Assembly: GCA_038230275.1 (NCBI GenBank)
Contig: JBBRNO010000012.1
Coordinates: 27,004 to 91,003, forward strand
Direction of reading: 5' to 3'
DNA: 64,000 bases
From: JANXXV01 sp038230275
Lineage (GTDB): Bacteria > Acidobacteriota > Terriglobia > Bryobacterales > Bryobacteraceae
The notes under the pieces are model-generated. The model was given only the letters and a program-made list of their open reading frames with translations, was not told the origin of the DNA and ran no database searches. Within the stretch, counting starts at the first letter, position 1; every line of letters starts with the position of its first letter. Positions 25,831 to 35,304 of the stretch are shown here, piece after piece. The translations under genes were made by a program, and so were the position numbers.

Positions 25831-28800
25831 CTAGAACGCTAGCCGCAGACCCACTTGCAGCGTCCGCGCACCCGCGCCTTCGGCCGGCTGAGTTGATGAA
25901 ATCCGTCCGAAGCTGCTGTTGGCGGCATTGGCGGCCGGATTGCTAAAGTTGGCATGATTCAGCAGGTTAGTCGCCGAGCCTTCCATTTGGAAGTACCGCT
26001 TCTCGCCAAAGTAGAACTTCTTTTGCAGCTTGGCGGAGGCGATCACCGTGCCAGGTCCAATCAGTTGTCCAGGTCCAACATTCCCAAACCGGCCCGAGTT
26101 CGATGGCACCACGGCGAACGCCGCCCTGTTCCACCAGTTCGTCAATGTTCTTTGGCCGGCTGGCAGATTACCATAGCTCGTTCCGGTGTAATCCGGCCGG
26201 TCATTGGCACGCCCAGTCAAGTTGGTCCCGCTAGGATCGGTGCCGCTGGTGGTCGGCGTCAGAAACTGTCCGGTCTGCCACAGGAAGATTCCCGCAAGAT
26301 CCCATCCCGCCACCGCAGCTTTAGCCACATGCCCGGCGGCGTTGGACGGCGTCCATTCCTTCGCGAACGGAATCGAGTAGGTACTGGTAGTCAGCCAGCG
26401 GTGCCGCCGCGCGCCGGAGATGTTGCCATAGTCGAGCGTAAGATTGAAGCGGTCGGTTGGAACCGAACCTGCCTCCCCGGCGAAATTCGTCCCGTTCGAT
26501 CCATTCGCATTGCTGAGGTTCTTCGCCCAAAGCCACGAGCTTTGGAAGGCAAGGTTATTCGAAAAGCGCTTGTTCACTTCCGTGGTCAGCGCATTGTATT
26601 TTGCCGCGGCAATCGGATCGCGGCTATATACGATGGCCCAGTTCGGATACGGACGTCCCAGCTTCGCCGCCGTGTACCCCAGCGTATTCACTCGAACCTG
26701 ATTCAAGTCGGGACTGGCGTAAAGCTTGATGGTATGGGAGCCGGTGTAAGTAACTCGGAGTCCGGTGTTCCAACCCAGATCGCGCTCCACGGTGAGGTTC
26801 CACTGCTGCACGTAGGGGTCAGGAGCATTGATGGCGTTGCCCCGGCGGAAATCGGCATTGCCAACAGCAGTGACCGATCCAACTCCCGCACCGAACGGAG
26901 TGGGGAACGCCAGTTGCGGAACGCCATTCACGGTGGAGTTCGTGTAGGACCTGGTGTCGGAGGTATGAATGCCCGTCAGCGAGTAGAACACAGCGCCCAG
27001 AATTGTCACTGAGAACACACCGTAGCCGCCGCGGATCACCGTCCGGTCTCCGAACGGCCGGTATGCGAAGCCGATGCGCGGCATGAAGTTGTTCTTGTCC
27101 GTATAGCGCAGATTTTCCGGAATGCCCGCTTCCTTAGCGGTGATAATCGGAGTGCCTCCGATGGTCGCCCTGAACTGTGGGGACGTCAGCGCCAGCGAGG
27201 CGGCATTTGGGACAATCACCCGGCCGCCCGGAAAGTTCCGGTCGAAGTTTGCCAGTTGCAGCGTGTCATCCACGAAGGGCGGATGGAACTCATACCGCAC
27301 GCCGTAAGCTAACGTCAGCTTTGAGCTGAGCTTGAAATCGTCCTGCGCGTAGTAGCCTTGGTGATTCGTGGAACCGTTGATGTCCGGACTGGTGTTGGCC
27401 ACGCGGGTGGAGTTCGGAAAGCCGAGCAGAAAATCGGCGAAGTCGTTGCCGGAATATTGCCCGTTGAAACGGTACTCGCCCAGATCGTCGCCGGAGAAGA
27501 AGGAGATGTTATCCGACGTCCGCAGGTGCCGGATGTCGGCGCCAAACTTGAACGTATGGCGTCCTCTGGACCACGTCACATTGTCGGTGAACTGAATAGT
27601 GCGGCTGGTTTGGCGAAAGCCGCGCGCATTGCCGGTACCTACAAACGGTCCGCTGAAGCCGAAGTCCGGGACACTCGCGACCTTCGGAGGGTCGCTGCGG
27701 ATTCCGACGATCCCCAAATCCTTTACCAGCGAGGGGCCATCGAAGTCCGCGCCGCCGACACCGAAATCTCTGCCGCGGGCGCGGTCAGTGAATCCAGAGC
27801 GGAATTCATTCATCAGGTTTGCGCGCAGCACATAGTTATAGGAGACCACCATCGTCTTGCCTTTTTCCGGGGCGCGGTCATCACCCAGTGTGGTCAACGC
27901 AAGTGGCGTAGCGCGGACGATGTTCTTGTAGGAATAGCGCGCGAAGACCATCTGTTTGTCGTTGAAATACTGATCGCCGCGCAGGTCATATTGGTTATTG
28001 GTGTTGCCGCCGGATTTCAGCACCGTGTAGTTCGGGGTATTGATCCGGTCGCCAGGAAGAATCTGCCGCGGATACAGTTTGTCCAGCACCTTGAGCGACA
28101 CCGGACTGATGCGGTTGGCGGGGATGATGTTGCCCGGAAACGGCGTGCCCGTGGCGGACGAGCCGGTCAATGGATCTCGAATCACCGTGGCCACGCTGGA
28201 AAGATTACCGCTTCGGTAGCTGTCCGGCGGCACCGTTGTGTTGATCAATGTCTGCGCCCGGTAGCGCAAGCCTTCGTAGTCGCCGAAGATGAACGTCTTG
28301 TTTTTGATGACCGGCCCACCGGCGGAGAAACCGAAATCGTTGGACACTTTGAAGGGAGCTCCTTGCTTCGGCGAGAAGAAGTCCCGCGCGTCGAACGCTC
28401 CGTTCTGGTGATACCAGTAAGCGCTGCCGTGATACTCGTTCGTGCCGCCGCGCGACGTGGTCGTAATATCGCCAACCTGCGAAAACTCGGCGTTGTTGCT
28501 GATGGTGCTCACCTTGATCTCACCGATGGCATCGCCGGAAGGGAAAGTGTCAGTCATTGCGCCGTTGCTGCGTACGTCAATAGTGGAGATTCCGTCCACC
28601 GAAGTGGTCAGCATGAAGGGCATGCCGCCGGCCAGCGACAGCGTCGGAGGGTTGCCGTTACTTGGCTGGACGCCAGGAGTGAACGAGATGGCCGAATACA
28701 CCGAATTGGTCGAACCCGCCCGGAAGTTCACCGGGATCTGCTGGATCTGTTCGATCGACTTGGAATCCACAATGGTCGCTTGGTCGGTGGTGATCACCTG

Positions 28801-29166
28801 CCGTGCGGACGTGACTAACACCTCGGTGGCGGTCCCCTGCAACTCGAGCTTTGCATCCACACGGGCAATTTCGCGGGCACGCACAGCAACCAGCTTCGTT
28901 AACGCCGTGCGGAAGCCGGAGCTCTCCACCGTCACCTCGTAAATGCCCGCGTCGAGGTTAAGAGCGGAGTAGTTGCCATCGGCATCGGTGGTCACTTTGC
29001 GCGTGTCGCCGGTGCCGGTGTTCTTAGCAGAAACACTGGCGCCCGCAATTACTGCTCCGGTGGGATCCACCACCGTCCCACGGATTTCCCCAAACGTCGA
29101 CTGGGCGTTGAGAGACATCGCGAACAGCGAACTCAACACCATCAAGATCAAAATTCTTCGGTTCAT
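25831..29166 (-). CDS. TonB-dependent receptor, Oar-like, with carboxypeptidase-regulatory domain
   Basis: 1111 residues from ATG 29166, chosen for the GGGGAGGAA site and a clean signal peptide (MNRRILILMVLSSLFAMSLNAQ). Residues about 26-105 form a carboxypeptidase-regulatory-like beta domain (TGAVIAGASVSAKNTGTG, NYSALNLDAGIYEVTVES). A plug domain follows (QIQQIPVNFR, TSVDGISTIDVRSNG) and then an outer-membrane barrel ending in LQVGLRLAF with a terminal Phe. This type is very common in Acidobacteria and imports large substrates with TonB energy; substrate unknown. It lies downstream of the amine operon, after an 89-bp gap, and may be independent. Confidence 0.93.
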   Translation of the reverse strand: MNRRILILMVLSSLFAMSLNAQSTFGEIRGTVVDPTGAVIAGASVSAKNTGTGDTRKVTTDADGNYSALNLDAGIYEVTVESSGFRTALTKLVAVRAREIARVDAKLELQGTATEVLVTSARQVITTDQATIVDSKSIEQIQQIPVNFRAGSTNSVYSAISFTPGVQPSNGNPPTLSLAGGMPFMLTTSVDGISTIDVRSNGAMTDTFPSGDAIGEIKVSTISNNAEFSQVGDITTTSRGGTNEYHGSAYWYHQNGAFDARDFFSPKQGAPFKVSNDFGFSAGGPVIKNKTFIFGDYEGLRYRAQTLINTTVPPDSYRSGNLSSVATVIRDPLTGSSATGTPFPGNIIPANRISPVSLKVLDKLYPRQILPGDRINTPNYTVLKSGGNTNNQYDLRGDQYFNDKQMVFARYSYKNIVRATPLALTTLGDDRAPEKGKTMVVSYNYVLRANLMNEFRSGFTDRARGRDFGVGGADFDGPSLVKDLGIVGIRSDPPKVASVPDFGFSGPFVGTGNARGFRQTSRTIQFTDNVTWSRGRHTFKFGADIRHLRTSDNISFFSGDDLGEYRFNGQYSGNDFADFLLGFPNSTRVANTSPDINGSTNHQGYYAQDDFKLSSKLTLAYGVRYEFHPPFVDDTLQLANFDRNFPGGRVIVPNAASLALTSPQFRATIGGTPIITAKEAGIPENLRYTDKNNFMPRIGFAYRPFGDRTVIRGGYGVFSVTILGAVFYSLTGIHTSDTRSYTNSTVNGVPQLAFPTPFGAGVGSVTAVGNADFRRGNAINAPDPYVQQWNLTVERDLGWNTGLRVTYTGSHTIKLYASPDLNQVRVNTLGYTAAKLGRPYPNWAIVYSRDPIAAAKYNALTTEVNKRFSNNLAFQSSWLWAKNLSNANGSNGTNFAGEAGSVPTDRFNLTLDYGNISGARRHRWLTTSTYSIPFAKEWTPSNAAGHVAKAAVAGWDLAGIFLWQTGQFLTPTTSGTDPSGTNLTGRANDRPDYTGTSYGNLPAGQRTLTNWWNRAAFAVVPSNSGRFGNVGPGQLIGPGTVIASAKLQKKFYFGEKRYFQMEGSATNLLNHANFSNPAANAANSSFGRISSTQPAEGAGARTLQVGLRLAF

Positions 29167-29255
29167 GTGTTCCTCCCCAAGTAGCAAAGCGTTTGGTAAA
29201 GAGTAGCACGACAGGGTGCGGGTGAATATGACGGTTCGATTAAACAGGAAGACTT

Positions 29256-30371
29256 CTAGAAAGCTAGCCTGTATAGCGCCAGCAGGTCTTCCTGAGTGCA
29301 GGGGCGCGGATTCAGTTGGTGGCATCCGTCCTCGAATGCTTTGGCGGCCAGCATGGGAAGCGATTCTTCGGTGATGCCGTGATCTTGGAGCCGCGGCGCA
29401 ATGTTGAGAATCCGGTTCAGCTCACGGACATGCTCAATGGCATCGCTGACGCCGAACGCCTGCGCCAGATCCTTTAAGCGCTGTTCGCAGAATGGCTTGT
29501 TGAACTCCAATACGACGGGCAACAGTACGGCATTCGTCGTTCCGTGGTGCATCCCGAATTCGGTGGAAAGCGGATGCGCCAGAGAGTGCGTCGCGCCCAG
29601 GCCTTTCTGGAATGCGATGGCGCCCATCATGGAAGCCAGCATCATGTTGCCGCGGGCCTCGATGTCTTTCGGGTCCTTGGTGACGCGCGGCAGATTGTCC
29701 GATGCCAGCTTCGCGCCACCCAGTGCGATGGCATCGCAGATGGGCTGGAAGCCTTTGGAGATATACGCCTCCACGTTGTGCGTGAACGCATCCATGCCTG
29801 TCCCGGCGGTGATGTGCTGGGGCATGTCGACCGTCAGATCCGGGTCATCCAAGGCTAGCGCCGGAATCAGGCGCGGGCTGAAGATCACCGTCTTGCGATT
29901 CGTCTTGGCGATGGTGATGACCGTAGAGCGGCCGACTTCGCTTCCGGTACCGGCCGTGGTGGCCACCGCGATGAACGGCGGGATGGGACCGGTGATCTTG
30001 TTGCCGCCGTCAATCAAGTCATCGTACTCGGCCAGGTCCAGAGCATGTGACGTCTTGAACGCAATTGCCTTGGCGGCATCAATCGGCGAACCGCCGCCGA
30101 CTCCCACCACGCCGTCGCACTTCTCGCGGTGATAGGCCTCCACGCCGTCCAGCACGTTCTTCTCAGTTGGATTCGGGTCCACGCTGGAAAACACCGGGGC
30201 ATCCGGCATGAAGCCGCGGATGCGCGCGAACACAGCCGTGTTCACCAGACCGCGGTCGGTGACCACCAGCGGCCGCTTTACGCCTCGCTTGGCAAGCTCC
30301 TCCGGCAGCTTCTCAATGGCGCCGGAACCAAACAGGATCGTTGTCGGAAAGGAAAAAGTAGAAAGGCTCAT
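29256..30371 (-). CDS. iron-containing (group III) alcohol dehydrogenase
   Basis: A 371-residue Fe-ADH. NAD(P)-binding GVGGGSPIDAAK (about residue 93) and ATTAGTGSEVG are intact, as are the metal ligands in TAGTGMDAFTHNVEAY and GATHSLAHPLSTEFGMHHG. It should oxidise or reduce a primary alcohol/aldehyde pair. Its ATG overlaps the stop of the glutamine-synthetase-like gene (ATGA), so translation is coupled. In the operon it could oxidise the alcohol end of a gamma-glutamylated amino alcohol. Confidence 0.92.
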   Translation of the reverse strand: MSLSTFSFPTTILFGSGAIEKLPEELAKRGVKRPLVVTDRGLVNTAVFARIRGFMPDAPVFSSVDPNPTEKNVLDGVEAYHREKCDGVVGVGGGSPIDAAKAIAFKTSHALDLAEYDDLIDGGNKITGPIPPFIAVATTAGTGSEVGRSTVITIAKTNRKTVIFSPRLIPALALDDPDLTVDMPQHITAGTGMDAFTHNVEAYISKGFQPICDAIALGGAKLASDNLPRVTKDPKDIEARGNMMLASMMGAIAFQKGLGATHSLAHPLSTEFGMHHGTTNAVLLPVVLEFNKPFCEQRLKDLAQAFGVSDAIEHVRELNRILNIAPRLQDHGITEESLPMLAAKAFEDGCHQLNPRPCTQEDLLALYRLAF

Positions 30372-31708
30372 ATGGATTCGAAATAGCGTGTCAGTTCCCA
30401 GTCGGTAACTGCTTTCTCAAACTGCCGGACTTCCCACTCGCGCGTGGCTGCGTAGTGGTCGACAAACTCATCGCCAAACCATTTGCGGGCCATGGCGCTA
30501 GTGCGGAACAGCTTCACCGCGTCAGCCAGATTCTTGGGCAGCGGCGCATCGGACGGCGCGGCGTAAGCGTTCGTGACGGGAGCCGGCGGAACCAGCTTGC
30601 GCTCAATTCCTTCGAGGCCCGCGGCGAGCGAGGCAGCCATGGCCAGGTACGGATTGATGTCCGCACCCGAAAGACGAAGCTCAACGCGGCTGGACTTCGC
30701 AGTGCCCGCGATGGAACGCACGGCGGTGGTTCGCGTGTCCTCACCCCAAGTCGCGTTGACCGGCGCCCAGGTTCCCGGCACCGTCCGTTTGTACGAATTG
30801 ATGGTCGGGCAAACCAGGCACATCAGTTCCGGCAGGTACGTGGTCAAGCCGGCGATGTACCGGGCCAAAGTCTCGCCCTGGTAGAACAGGTTCGTGTCCT
30901 GGCTCCAGAGGCTTTGGTGGATATGCCCGCTGGACCCGGCCAGTTCCGCATTCCATTTGGCCATGAACGTTGCGGTCAAACCGTGGCGCGAGGCAATCTC
31001 CTTCATGGCCGTTTTGAAGAGAGCGGCTTTGTCGGCGGCCTTCAGACCAGAGTCCACGGCGATGGCCGCCTCGTAAACTCCCGGACCCGTTTCGGTGTGA
31101 AAGCCCTCCAGTGGAACATCGAAGGCGGCCATGTTTTCCAGGATGTCCGTAACCAGCTCGGCATTCTGCGACGCCCGCAGGACGCTGTAGCCGAAGCTGC
31201 CGGGCGAAATTGGAGTGAGTCCGCGAAAACCCTTGGCACGCAGAGTATCCGGACTTTCGCGGAATAGCCAGAACTCATACTCAGCGGCGAAGCTGGCCTT
31301 GAAGCCGCGCTCATCGGCGGTCTTTAACACACTGCGAAAGAGCTGCCGCGGCGATAGTGACAGCGGAGTGCCTTCCTTGCTCAGCAGGTCGAGCAGGAAG
31401 AACGCAGTGCCGGGTTCCCAGGGGATGAGGCGGAAGCTATCCAGGTCTATGATGGCCAGCGCGTCCGGATAGCTGGTGTGCCAGCCGGTGAACTTCACGT
31501 TGTCCAGCAGCACGTCGCCGATGTCCCAACCGAAGATAACGTCGCAGAATCCCAGGCCCGATTCGGCCGCGGAGTAGAACTTGTCGAGGCTGATGTACTT
31601 GCCGCGCAACACGCTGTCCAGGTCGAAAGCTCCCACTTTGACACGACGGATTTGGGCGGCCTCAAAACGCTGGCGAAGGTCGGCGATGGTGGTCAAAGCG
31701 CCACCCAC
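30368..31708 (-). CDS. glutamine synthetase-like protein (probable gamma-glutamyl-amine ligase)
   Basis: A 446-residue protein of glutamine synthetase fold. Catalytic motifs are AAEYEFWLF (metal Glu, about residue 143), HTETGPGVYEAAI and GSSGHIHQSLW (about residue 260), and RVELRLSGADINPYLAMAA near the C-terminus. The neighbourhood (amine-type permease, aldehyde and alcohol dehydrogenases) and the type III-like sequence argue for PuuA/GlnA4/IpuC-type enzymes that join glutamate to an amine, not for ammonia assimilation. The start is GTG 31708, overlapping the ALDH gene by 16 bp, or TTG 31696 with a TTGA overlap. Confidence 0.85.
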   Translation of the reverse strand: MGGALTTIADLRQRFEAAQIRRVKVGAFDLDSVLRGKYISLDKFYSAAESGLGFCDVIFGWDIGDVLLDNVKFTGWHTSYPDALAIIDLDSFRLIPWEPGTAFFLLDLLSKEGTPLSLSPRQLFRSVLKTADERGFKASFAAEYEFWLFRESPDTLRAKGFRGLTPISPGSFGYSVLRASQNAELVTDILENMAAFDVPLEGFHTETGPGVYEAAIAVDSGLKAADKAALFKTAMKEIASRHGLTATFMAKWNAELAGSSGHIHQSLWSQDTNLFYQGETLARYIAGLTTYLPELMCLVCPTINSYKRTVPGTWAPVNATWGEDTRTTAVRSIAGTAKSSRVELRLSGADINPYLAMAASLAAGLEGIERKLVPPAPVTNAYAAPSDAPLPKNLADAVKLFRTSAMARKWFGDEFVDHYAATREWEVRQFEKAVTDWELTRYFESI

Positions 31709-33135
31709 ACCGACTTGACGTTGGTGTACTGATCGAGGGCGTAGGCGCCCAAATCGCGCCCGAATCCACTCTGCTTGTAGCCGCCGAAGGGAGAGGCGCT
31801 GTCGAATCCGTTATAGGTGTTGATCCACACCGAGCCGGCTTTGATCTGGTTGGCGATGCGGTGCGCGAGTGTGATGTCTTTCGTCCATACCGCGGAGACC
31901 AGGCCATAGATGGTGGAGTTGGCGATCTGCACGGCATCGGCTTCATCGGTGAACTTGATGGCACTCAGCACCGGGCCGAATATCTCTTCCTGGGCAATCT
32001 TGGAATCCGGTTTCACATCGGCGAATACGGTTGGCTTGACGAAGAAGCCCTTGGCCTTTGCGCCTTCGACGTCACGCTCGCCGCCGCACAGCAGCCTGGC
32101 GCCGGAATCTTTCCCCGACTGGATGTAGCCGAGGATGCGTTCCATCTGCGCGCCGGAGATCTGCGAACCCATTTCCGATTTCGGATCCAGGGGATCGCCG
32201 ACCTTCATGGCCTTCGCCTTTTCGGCCAGACGGCCGGCGAACTCGTCATGGATATCGGCATGCAGCAACAGCCGCGATCCGGAACTGCAGACTTCGCCCT
32301 TGTTGGCGAAGATGCCCCAGAAGGCGGACTTCAGAGCGCCTTCGATGTCGGCATCGGGGAAGACGATGTTCGGATTCTTGCCGCCGAGTTCCAGACTGAT
32401 CCGCTTGAGGTTCGACTCAGCCGAAGCCTTCAGCAGTGCGCGGGCGGTGCGGATGCTTCCGGTGAAGCTGATCTTGTCCACGTCCATGTGCAGCGAGAGC
32501 GCGGCACCGGTGGTTTGACCATAGCCGGTGACCACGTTCAGCACGCCGTTGGGGATACCGGCTTCGACGCCGTATTCAGCGATCTTCAGCGCGGTGAGCG
32601 GAGTGAGTTCCGAGGGCTTCACCACGATGGAACAGCCGCAGGCCAGGGCCGGAGCGATCTTCCACATGGCAATGGCGCTGGGGTAGTTCCACGGCACGAT
32701 GGCACCGACGACGCCAACCGGTTCGCGGAGCGTGTAGTTCAGGTACGGCCCATCCACCGGGATGGTTTCCCCGTAGATGCGGCGCACCCAGCCGGCGTAG
32801 TAGCGAAGGGCGTCAATGGCCGGGGCTACGTCGGCGCGGAGGGCTTCTTTCAGCGTCTTCCCGTTTTCGGCGGATTCCAGTGCCGCCAGTTCCTGTTTGT
32901 GGGCTTCCAGGATGTCGGCAAAGCGCCACATGATGCGTTCTTTCTCCGATGAATCCTTACCGCGCCAAGCTTTGTTTTCGAAGCTGGCGCGGGCGGCGGC
33001 TACCGCGCGGTCTACGTCTTCAGATGTAGCATCGGGCACGGTGGTGATGGTTTCCCCGGTGGCAGGATTGACCACGGGAATCTGTATGGTGCCGGTGGAG
33101 TCCTCAGCACGGCCGTTGATGAATAGTTTTGTCAT
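31693..33135 (-). CDS. NAD(P)-dependent aldehyde dehydrogenase (non-acylating)
   Basis: A 480-residue classical ALDH. VVPWNYP-type (IVPWNYPSAIAMWK), SLELGGKNPNIVF with the general-base Glu (about residue 250) and GEVCSSGSR with the catalytic Cys are present. ATG 33135 overlaps the permease stop (ATGA), so I prefer it to ATG 33147. It is nearest to betaine-aldehyde/gamma-glutamyl-aminobutyraldehyde dehydrogenases; it is not a CoA-acylating PduP/EutE type. Neither end carries an extra amphipathic helix, so there is no sign of targeting to a microcompartment. Confidence 0.92.
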   Translation of the reverse strand: MTKLFINGRAEDSTGTIQIPVVNPATGETITTVPDATSEDVDRAVAAARASFENKAWRGKDSSEKERIMWRFADILEAHKQELAALESAENGKTLKEALRADVAPAIDALRYYAGWVRRIYGETIPVDGPYLNYTLREPVGVVGAIVPWNYPSAIAMWKIAPALACGCSIVVKPSELTPLTALKIAEYGVEAGIPNGVLNVVTGYGQTTGAALSLHMDVDKISFTGSIRTARALLKASAESNLKRISLELGGKNPNIVFPDADIEGALKSAFWGIFANKGEVCSSGSRLLLHADIHDEFAGRLAEKAKAMKVGDPLDPKSEMGSQISGAQMERILGYIQSGKDSGARLLCGGERDVEGAKAKGFFVKPTVFADVKPDSKIAQEEIFGPVLSAIKFTDEADAVQIANSTIYGLVSAVWTKDITLAHRIANQIKAGSVWINTYNGFDSASPFGGYKQSGFGRDLGAYALDQYTNVKSVWVAL

Positions 33136-34565
33136 GGCTTCGACCATTGTGGGCCTTTATAGGTTTTCCTCGTATGAAATAGGTAGAGCAAAGTGAGCGC
33201 GGCGACCAGGCTGAGCAGCGTTTTTCCAGCCAGATCGTTAGGCGGCATCACGAGAATGAAGCAGATCCCAACAGTGTAAACGATGGCGATTGCGTTGACG
33301 ACTGCGCCGTACTTGCCGAGCGACCATACGGCTTGCCTGGTCCATTCGGGCTGTGTCCAGCGGGCGGCGAAGGCGAGCATCACCGGGGTGATGTAGGCGA
33401 TGTAGCTGGCCACTGTTCCGAACGAGGTGACGATGGGCACGGCCCCGCCCCAAGCCATGGCCGCAAGGGCGGCGATGACGATGACCCAGATGGCCCTGGC
33501 GGGCGTGCTGTGTTTCGAGTTGATGTGGCGGAGCCAGTCCGATTTAGGCGTGCCATTGTCGCGGGCGAGGGAATACAAGACGCGGGAGGACGACGTGATG
33601 CACGATAGGCCGCAGAACCACATGGCCAGGGCGGCCACCGCACCCATCGCGTTGCCGAAGCGGCCGCCCAGTGCCTGCTGGAAGACCGCGATGGCGGCGG
33701 GGATCGCGTTGCCTTGAGCGTCCTTTGCGCCCAGCACTGCCGGCAGGCTCTTGATCGAGAGCGTCATGCCGATCAACAACAGATAGCCGACCACTCCGGA
33801 GACAGCTACCGAAAGCACAATGCCCCAGGGAGCATGAACCCGCGCGTCGTGAGTTTCCTCAGACATGGCCGCGGAGGCGTCAAAGCCGGTGAACGTCCAG
33901 TGGGCTTGAAGAAGACCTAGCAGGAAGACCCACCAATAGGGAGAGCGGCCGTTGCTGTTGATTGCCTGGGTGAGGAAGCTTACCGGCTGCTGTGGCGCGA
34001 GAAAGTAGAGGGCCGCTACGATGACGAACACGCCGACGATGTGGACAGTGACGCTGACATCATTCAGGACGGCCACTAGCCGGACTCCGTATTGGTTGAT
34101 CAATCCTTGGACTAGCATGATTGCGGCGAAGGCGATCCAGAGATTCAGCGGTGAGGCCGGGATGCCGGTGAAGGGGAGGGCGAACTGGGCGCAACTGTAA
34201 TCGATGCCGGCTACGGTGGCCATCATGCCGAAGATGTTCAGGCAGGCTACAAACCAGCCGCAGGTGGGTCCGCCGAGGTCCGCGGCCCAATGGTACATGG
34301 CGCCGGCGGTGGGGTAGGCGGAGCAGAGTTCGGCCATGCTGGCGGCGATGGTGAGGACGAAGAAGGTGGCGATGGGCCAACCCAACGTCATCTCCAGCGG
34401 GCCGCCCATTTCGAGGCCGTAACCGTAAAGAGTGGCAGCGCCGGTGAGGATGGAGATGATGGAAAACGAGATGGCGAAGTTGGAGAACCCGCCCATGCTG
34501 CGGAACAGTTCCTGCGCGTAGCCGAAGCGGTTGAGGTCTTCCTGATCCGAAGTCTTAGCTAACAC
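33132..34565 (-). CDS. APC-superfamily amino acid/choline-type permease (ACT-like)
   Basis: A 477-residue permease with 12 predicted helices. The first helix region FRSMGGFSNFAISFSIISIL and AELCSAYPTAGAMYHWA match the amino acid/choline transporter subgroup (GABA, choline and amine permeases). First gene of the four-gene operon, GTG start at 34565 without an evident Shine-Dalgarno; the intergenic region to the divergent membrane gene is only 52 bp. It would bring the amine or amino-alcohol substrate into the cell. Confidence 0.88.
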   Translation of the reverse strand: MLAKTSDQEDLNRFGYAQELFRSMGGFSNFAISFSIISILTGAATLYGYGLEMGGPLEMTLGWPIATFFVLTIAASMAELCSAYPTAGAMYHWAADLGGPTCGWFVACLNIFGMMATVAGIDYSCAQFALPFTGIPASPLNLWIAFAAIMLVQGLINQYGVRLVAVLNDVSVTVHIVGVFVIVAALYFLAPQQPVSFLTQAINSNGRSPYWWVFLLGLLQAHWTFTGFDASAAMSEETHDARVHAPWGIVLSVAVSGVVGYLLLIGMTLSIKSLPAVLGAKDAQGNAIPAAIAVFQQALGGRFGNAMGAVAALAMWFCGLSCITSSSRVLYSLARDNGTPKSDWLRHINSKHSTPARAIWVIVIAALAAMAWGGAVPIVTSFGTVASYIAYITPVMLAFAARWTQPEWTRQAVWSLGKYGAVVNAIAIVYTVGICFILVMPPNDLAGKTLLSLVAALTLLYLFHTRKTYKGPQWSKP

Positions 34566-34617
34566 TTACGGAATATAACATCCCGGCATCTATCTGCGTT
34601 AAACTTATTGGTTCTAT

Positions 34618-35304
34618 ATGCATACTCGCCGTTTGGCCTCATTTCTGGTGGGAGCCTGGATGCTGGGAATCCTGATGATCGGCTTCGTTTCCCTGCAGAA
34701 TATGAGCAACGTGGACCGGATTTTGGGGAGCCCTCCAGGGCCGGTGGCGAAGGATATTGAGGACCTTGGCACCGACATCACGCGGCTACTGCTGCGCTAT
34801 CAGGCGGCGCAGATGAATCGCTTTCTGATGGAGTCTTGGGGCGTGGCGCAGGTGGGTTTGGGCGCGGCCATATTGAGTGCCGTGCTGTTTACGGCGCACC
34901 GCAGCAAGTTCCTGATTTATGCAACTTGCGTGATGGTTCTGATTGTCATTTTTCAGGTTACGTACGTCCGGCCTTCGATGAATGCGCTGGGCCGGTCATT
35001 TGACTTCCTGCCAGGGACGGCGGCTATGCGGGAAAGGGACGGGTACCAGTCCTACGCCACGATGTATAGCGCGGCCGAGGTGATCAAGCTACTGATCGGG
35101 CTGCTGCTTTCGGGCCGGCTTCTTTTTGACCGGTACGGCTGGAAGCAGAAGCTGCTGCCCCCCGCTCCCAAGCGGCTGCAGAGAAAGCGGAAGAACAGCA
35201 TCGGCGGAGCCGCCTCCGGAACTGACGGAATTGTCGAGCGGCCCGTGGTTAAGCCCGAAATCAAGGCGGTCGATGACCCCGATCACCGCCATATCGATGG
35301 GTGA
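34618..35304 (+). CDS. hypothetical four-helix membrane protein with basic tail
   Basis: Unrecognised 228-residue protein. Helices at about 8-27, 79-95, 100-118 and 156-174, with a soluble loop about 28-75 between the first two. After helix 4 comes a basic, low-complexity tail (KRLQRKRKNS) that overlaps the antisense BMC-P gene for 216 bp. The tail may be an accidental extension of the reading frame. Divergent from the permease. Confidence 0.6.
   Translation: MHTRRLASFLVGAWMLGILMIGFVSLQNMSNVDRILGSPPGPVAKDIEDLGTDITRLLLRYQAAQMNRFLMESWGVAQVGLGAAILSAVLFTAHRSKFLIYATCVMVLIVIFQVTYVRPSMNALGRSFDFLPGTAAMRERDGYQSYATMYSAAEVIKLLIGLLLSGRLLFDRYGWKQKLLPPAPKRLQRKRKNSIGGAASGTDGIVERPVVKPEIKAVDDPDHRHIDG

Noticed and set aside
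27358..28818. Plus-strand frame of 486 codons
   Set aside because: Antisense to the TonB-dependent receptor barrel; no ribosome site and no family motif.
30368..31708. GS-like gene as housekeeping glutamine synthetase
   Set aside because: The operon context with permease and dehydrogenases, and the amine-ligase-like sequence, fit catabolism better; not proven.
31693..33135. Aldehyde dehydrogenase as BMC cargo
   Set aside because: No extra helix at either end and it belongs to the non-acylating class; kept only as a neighbour.
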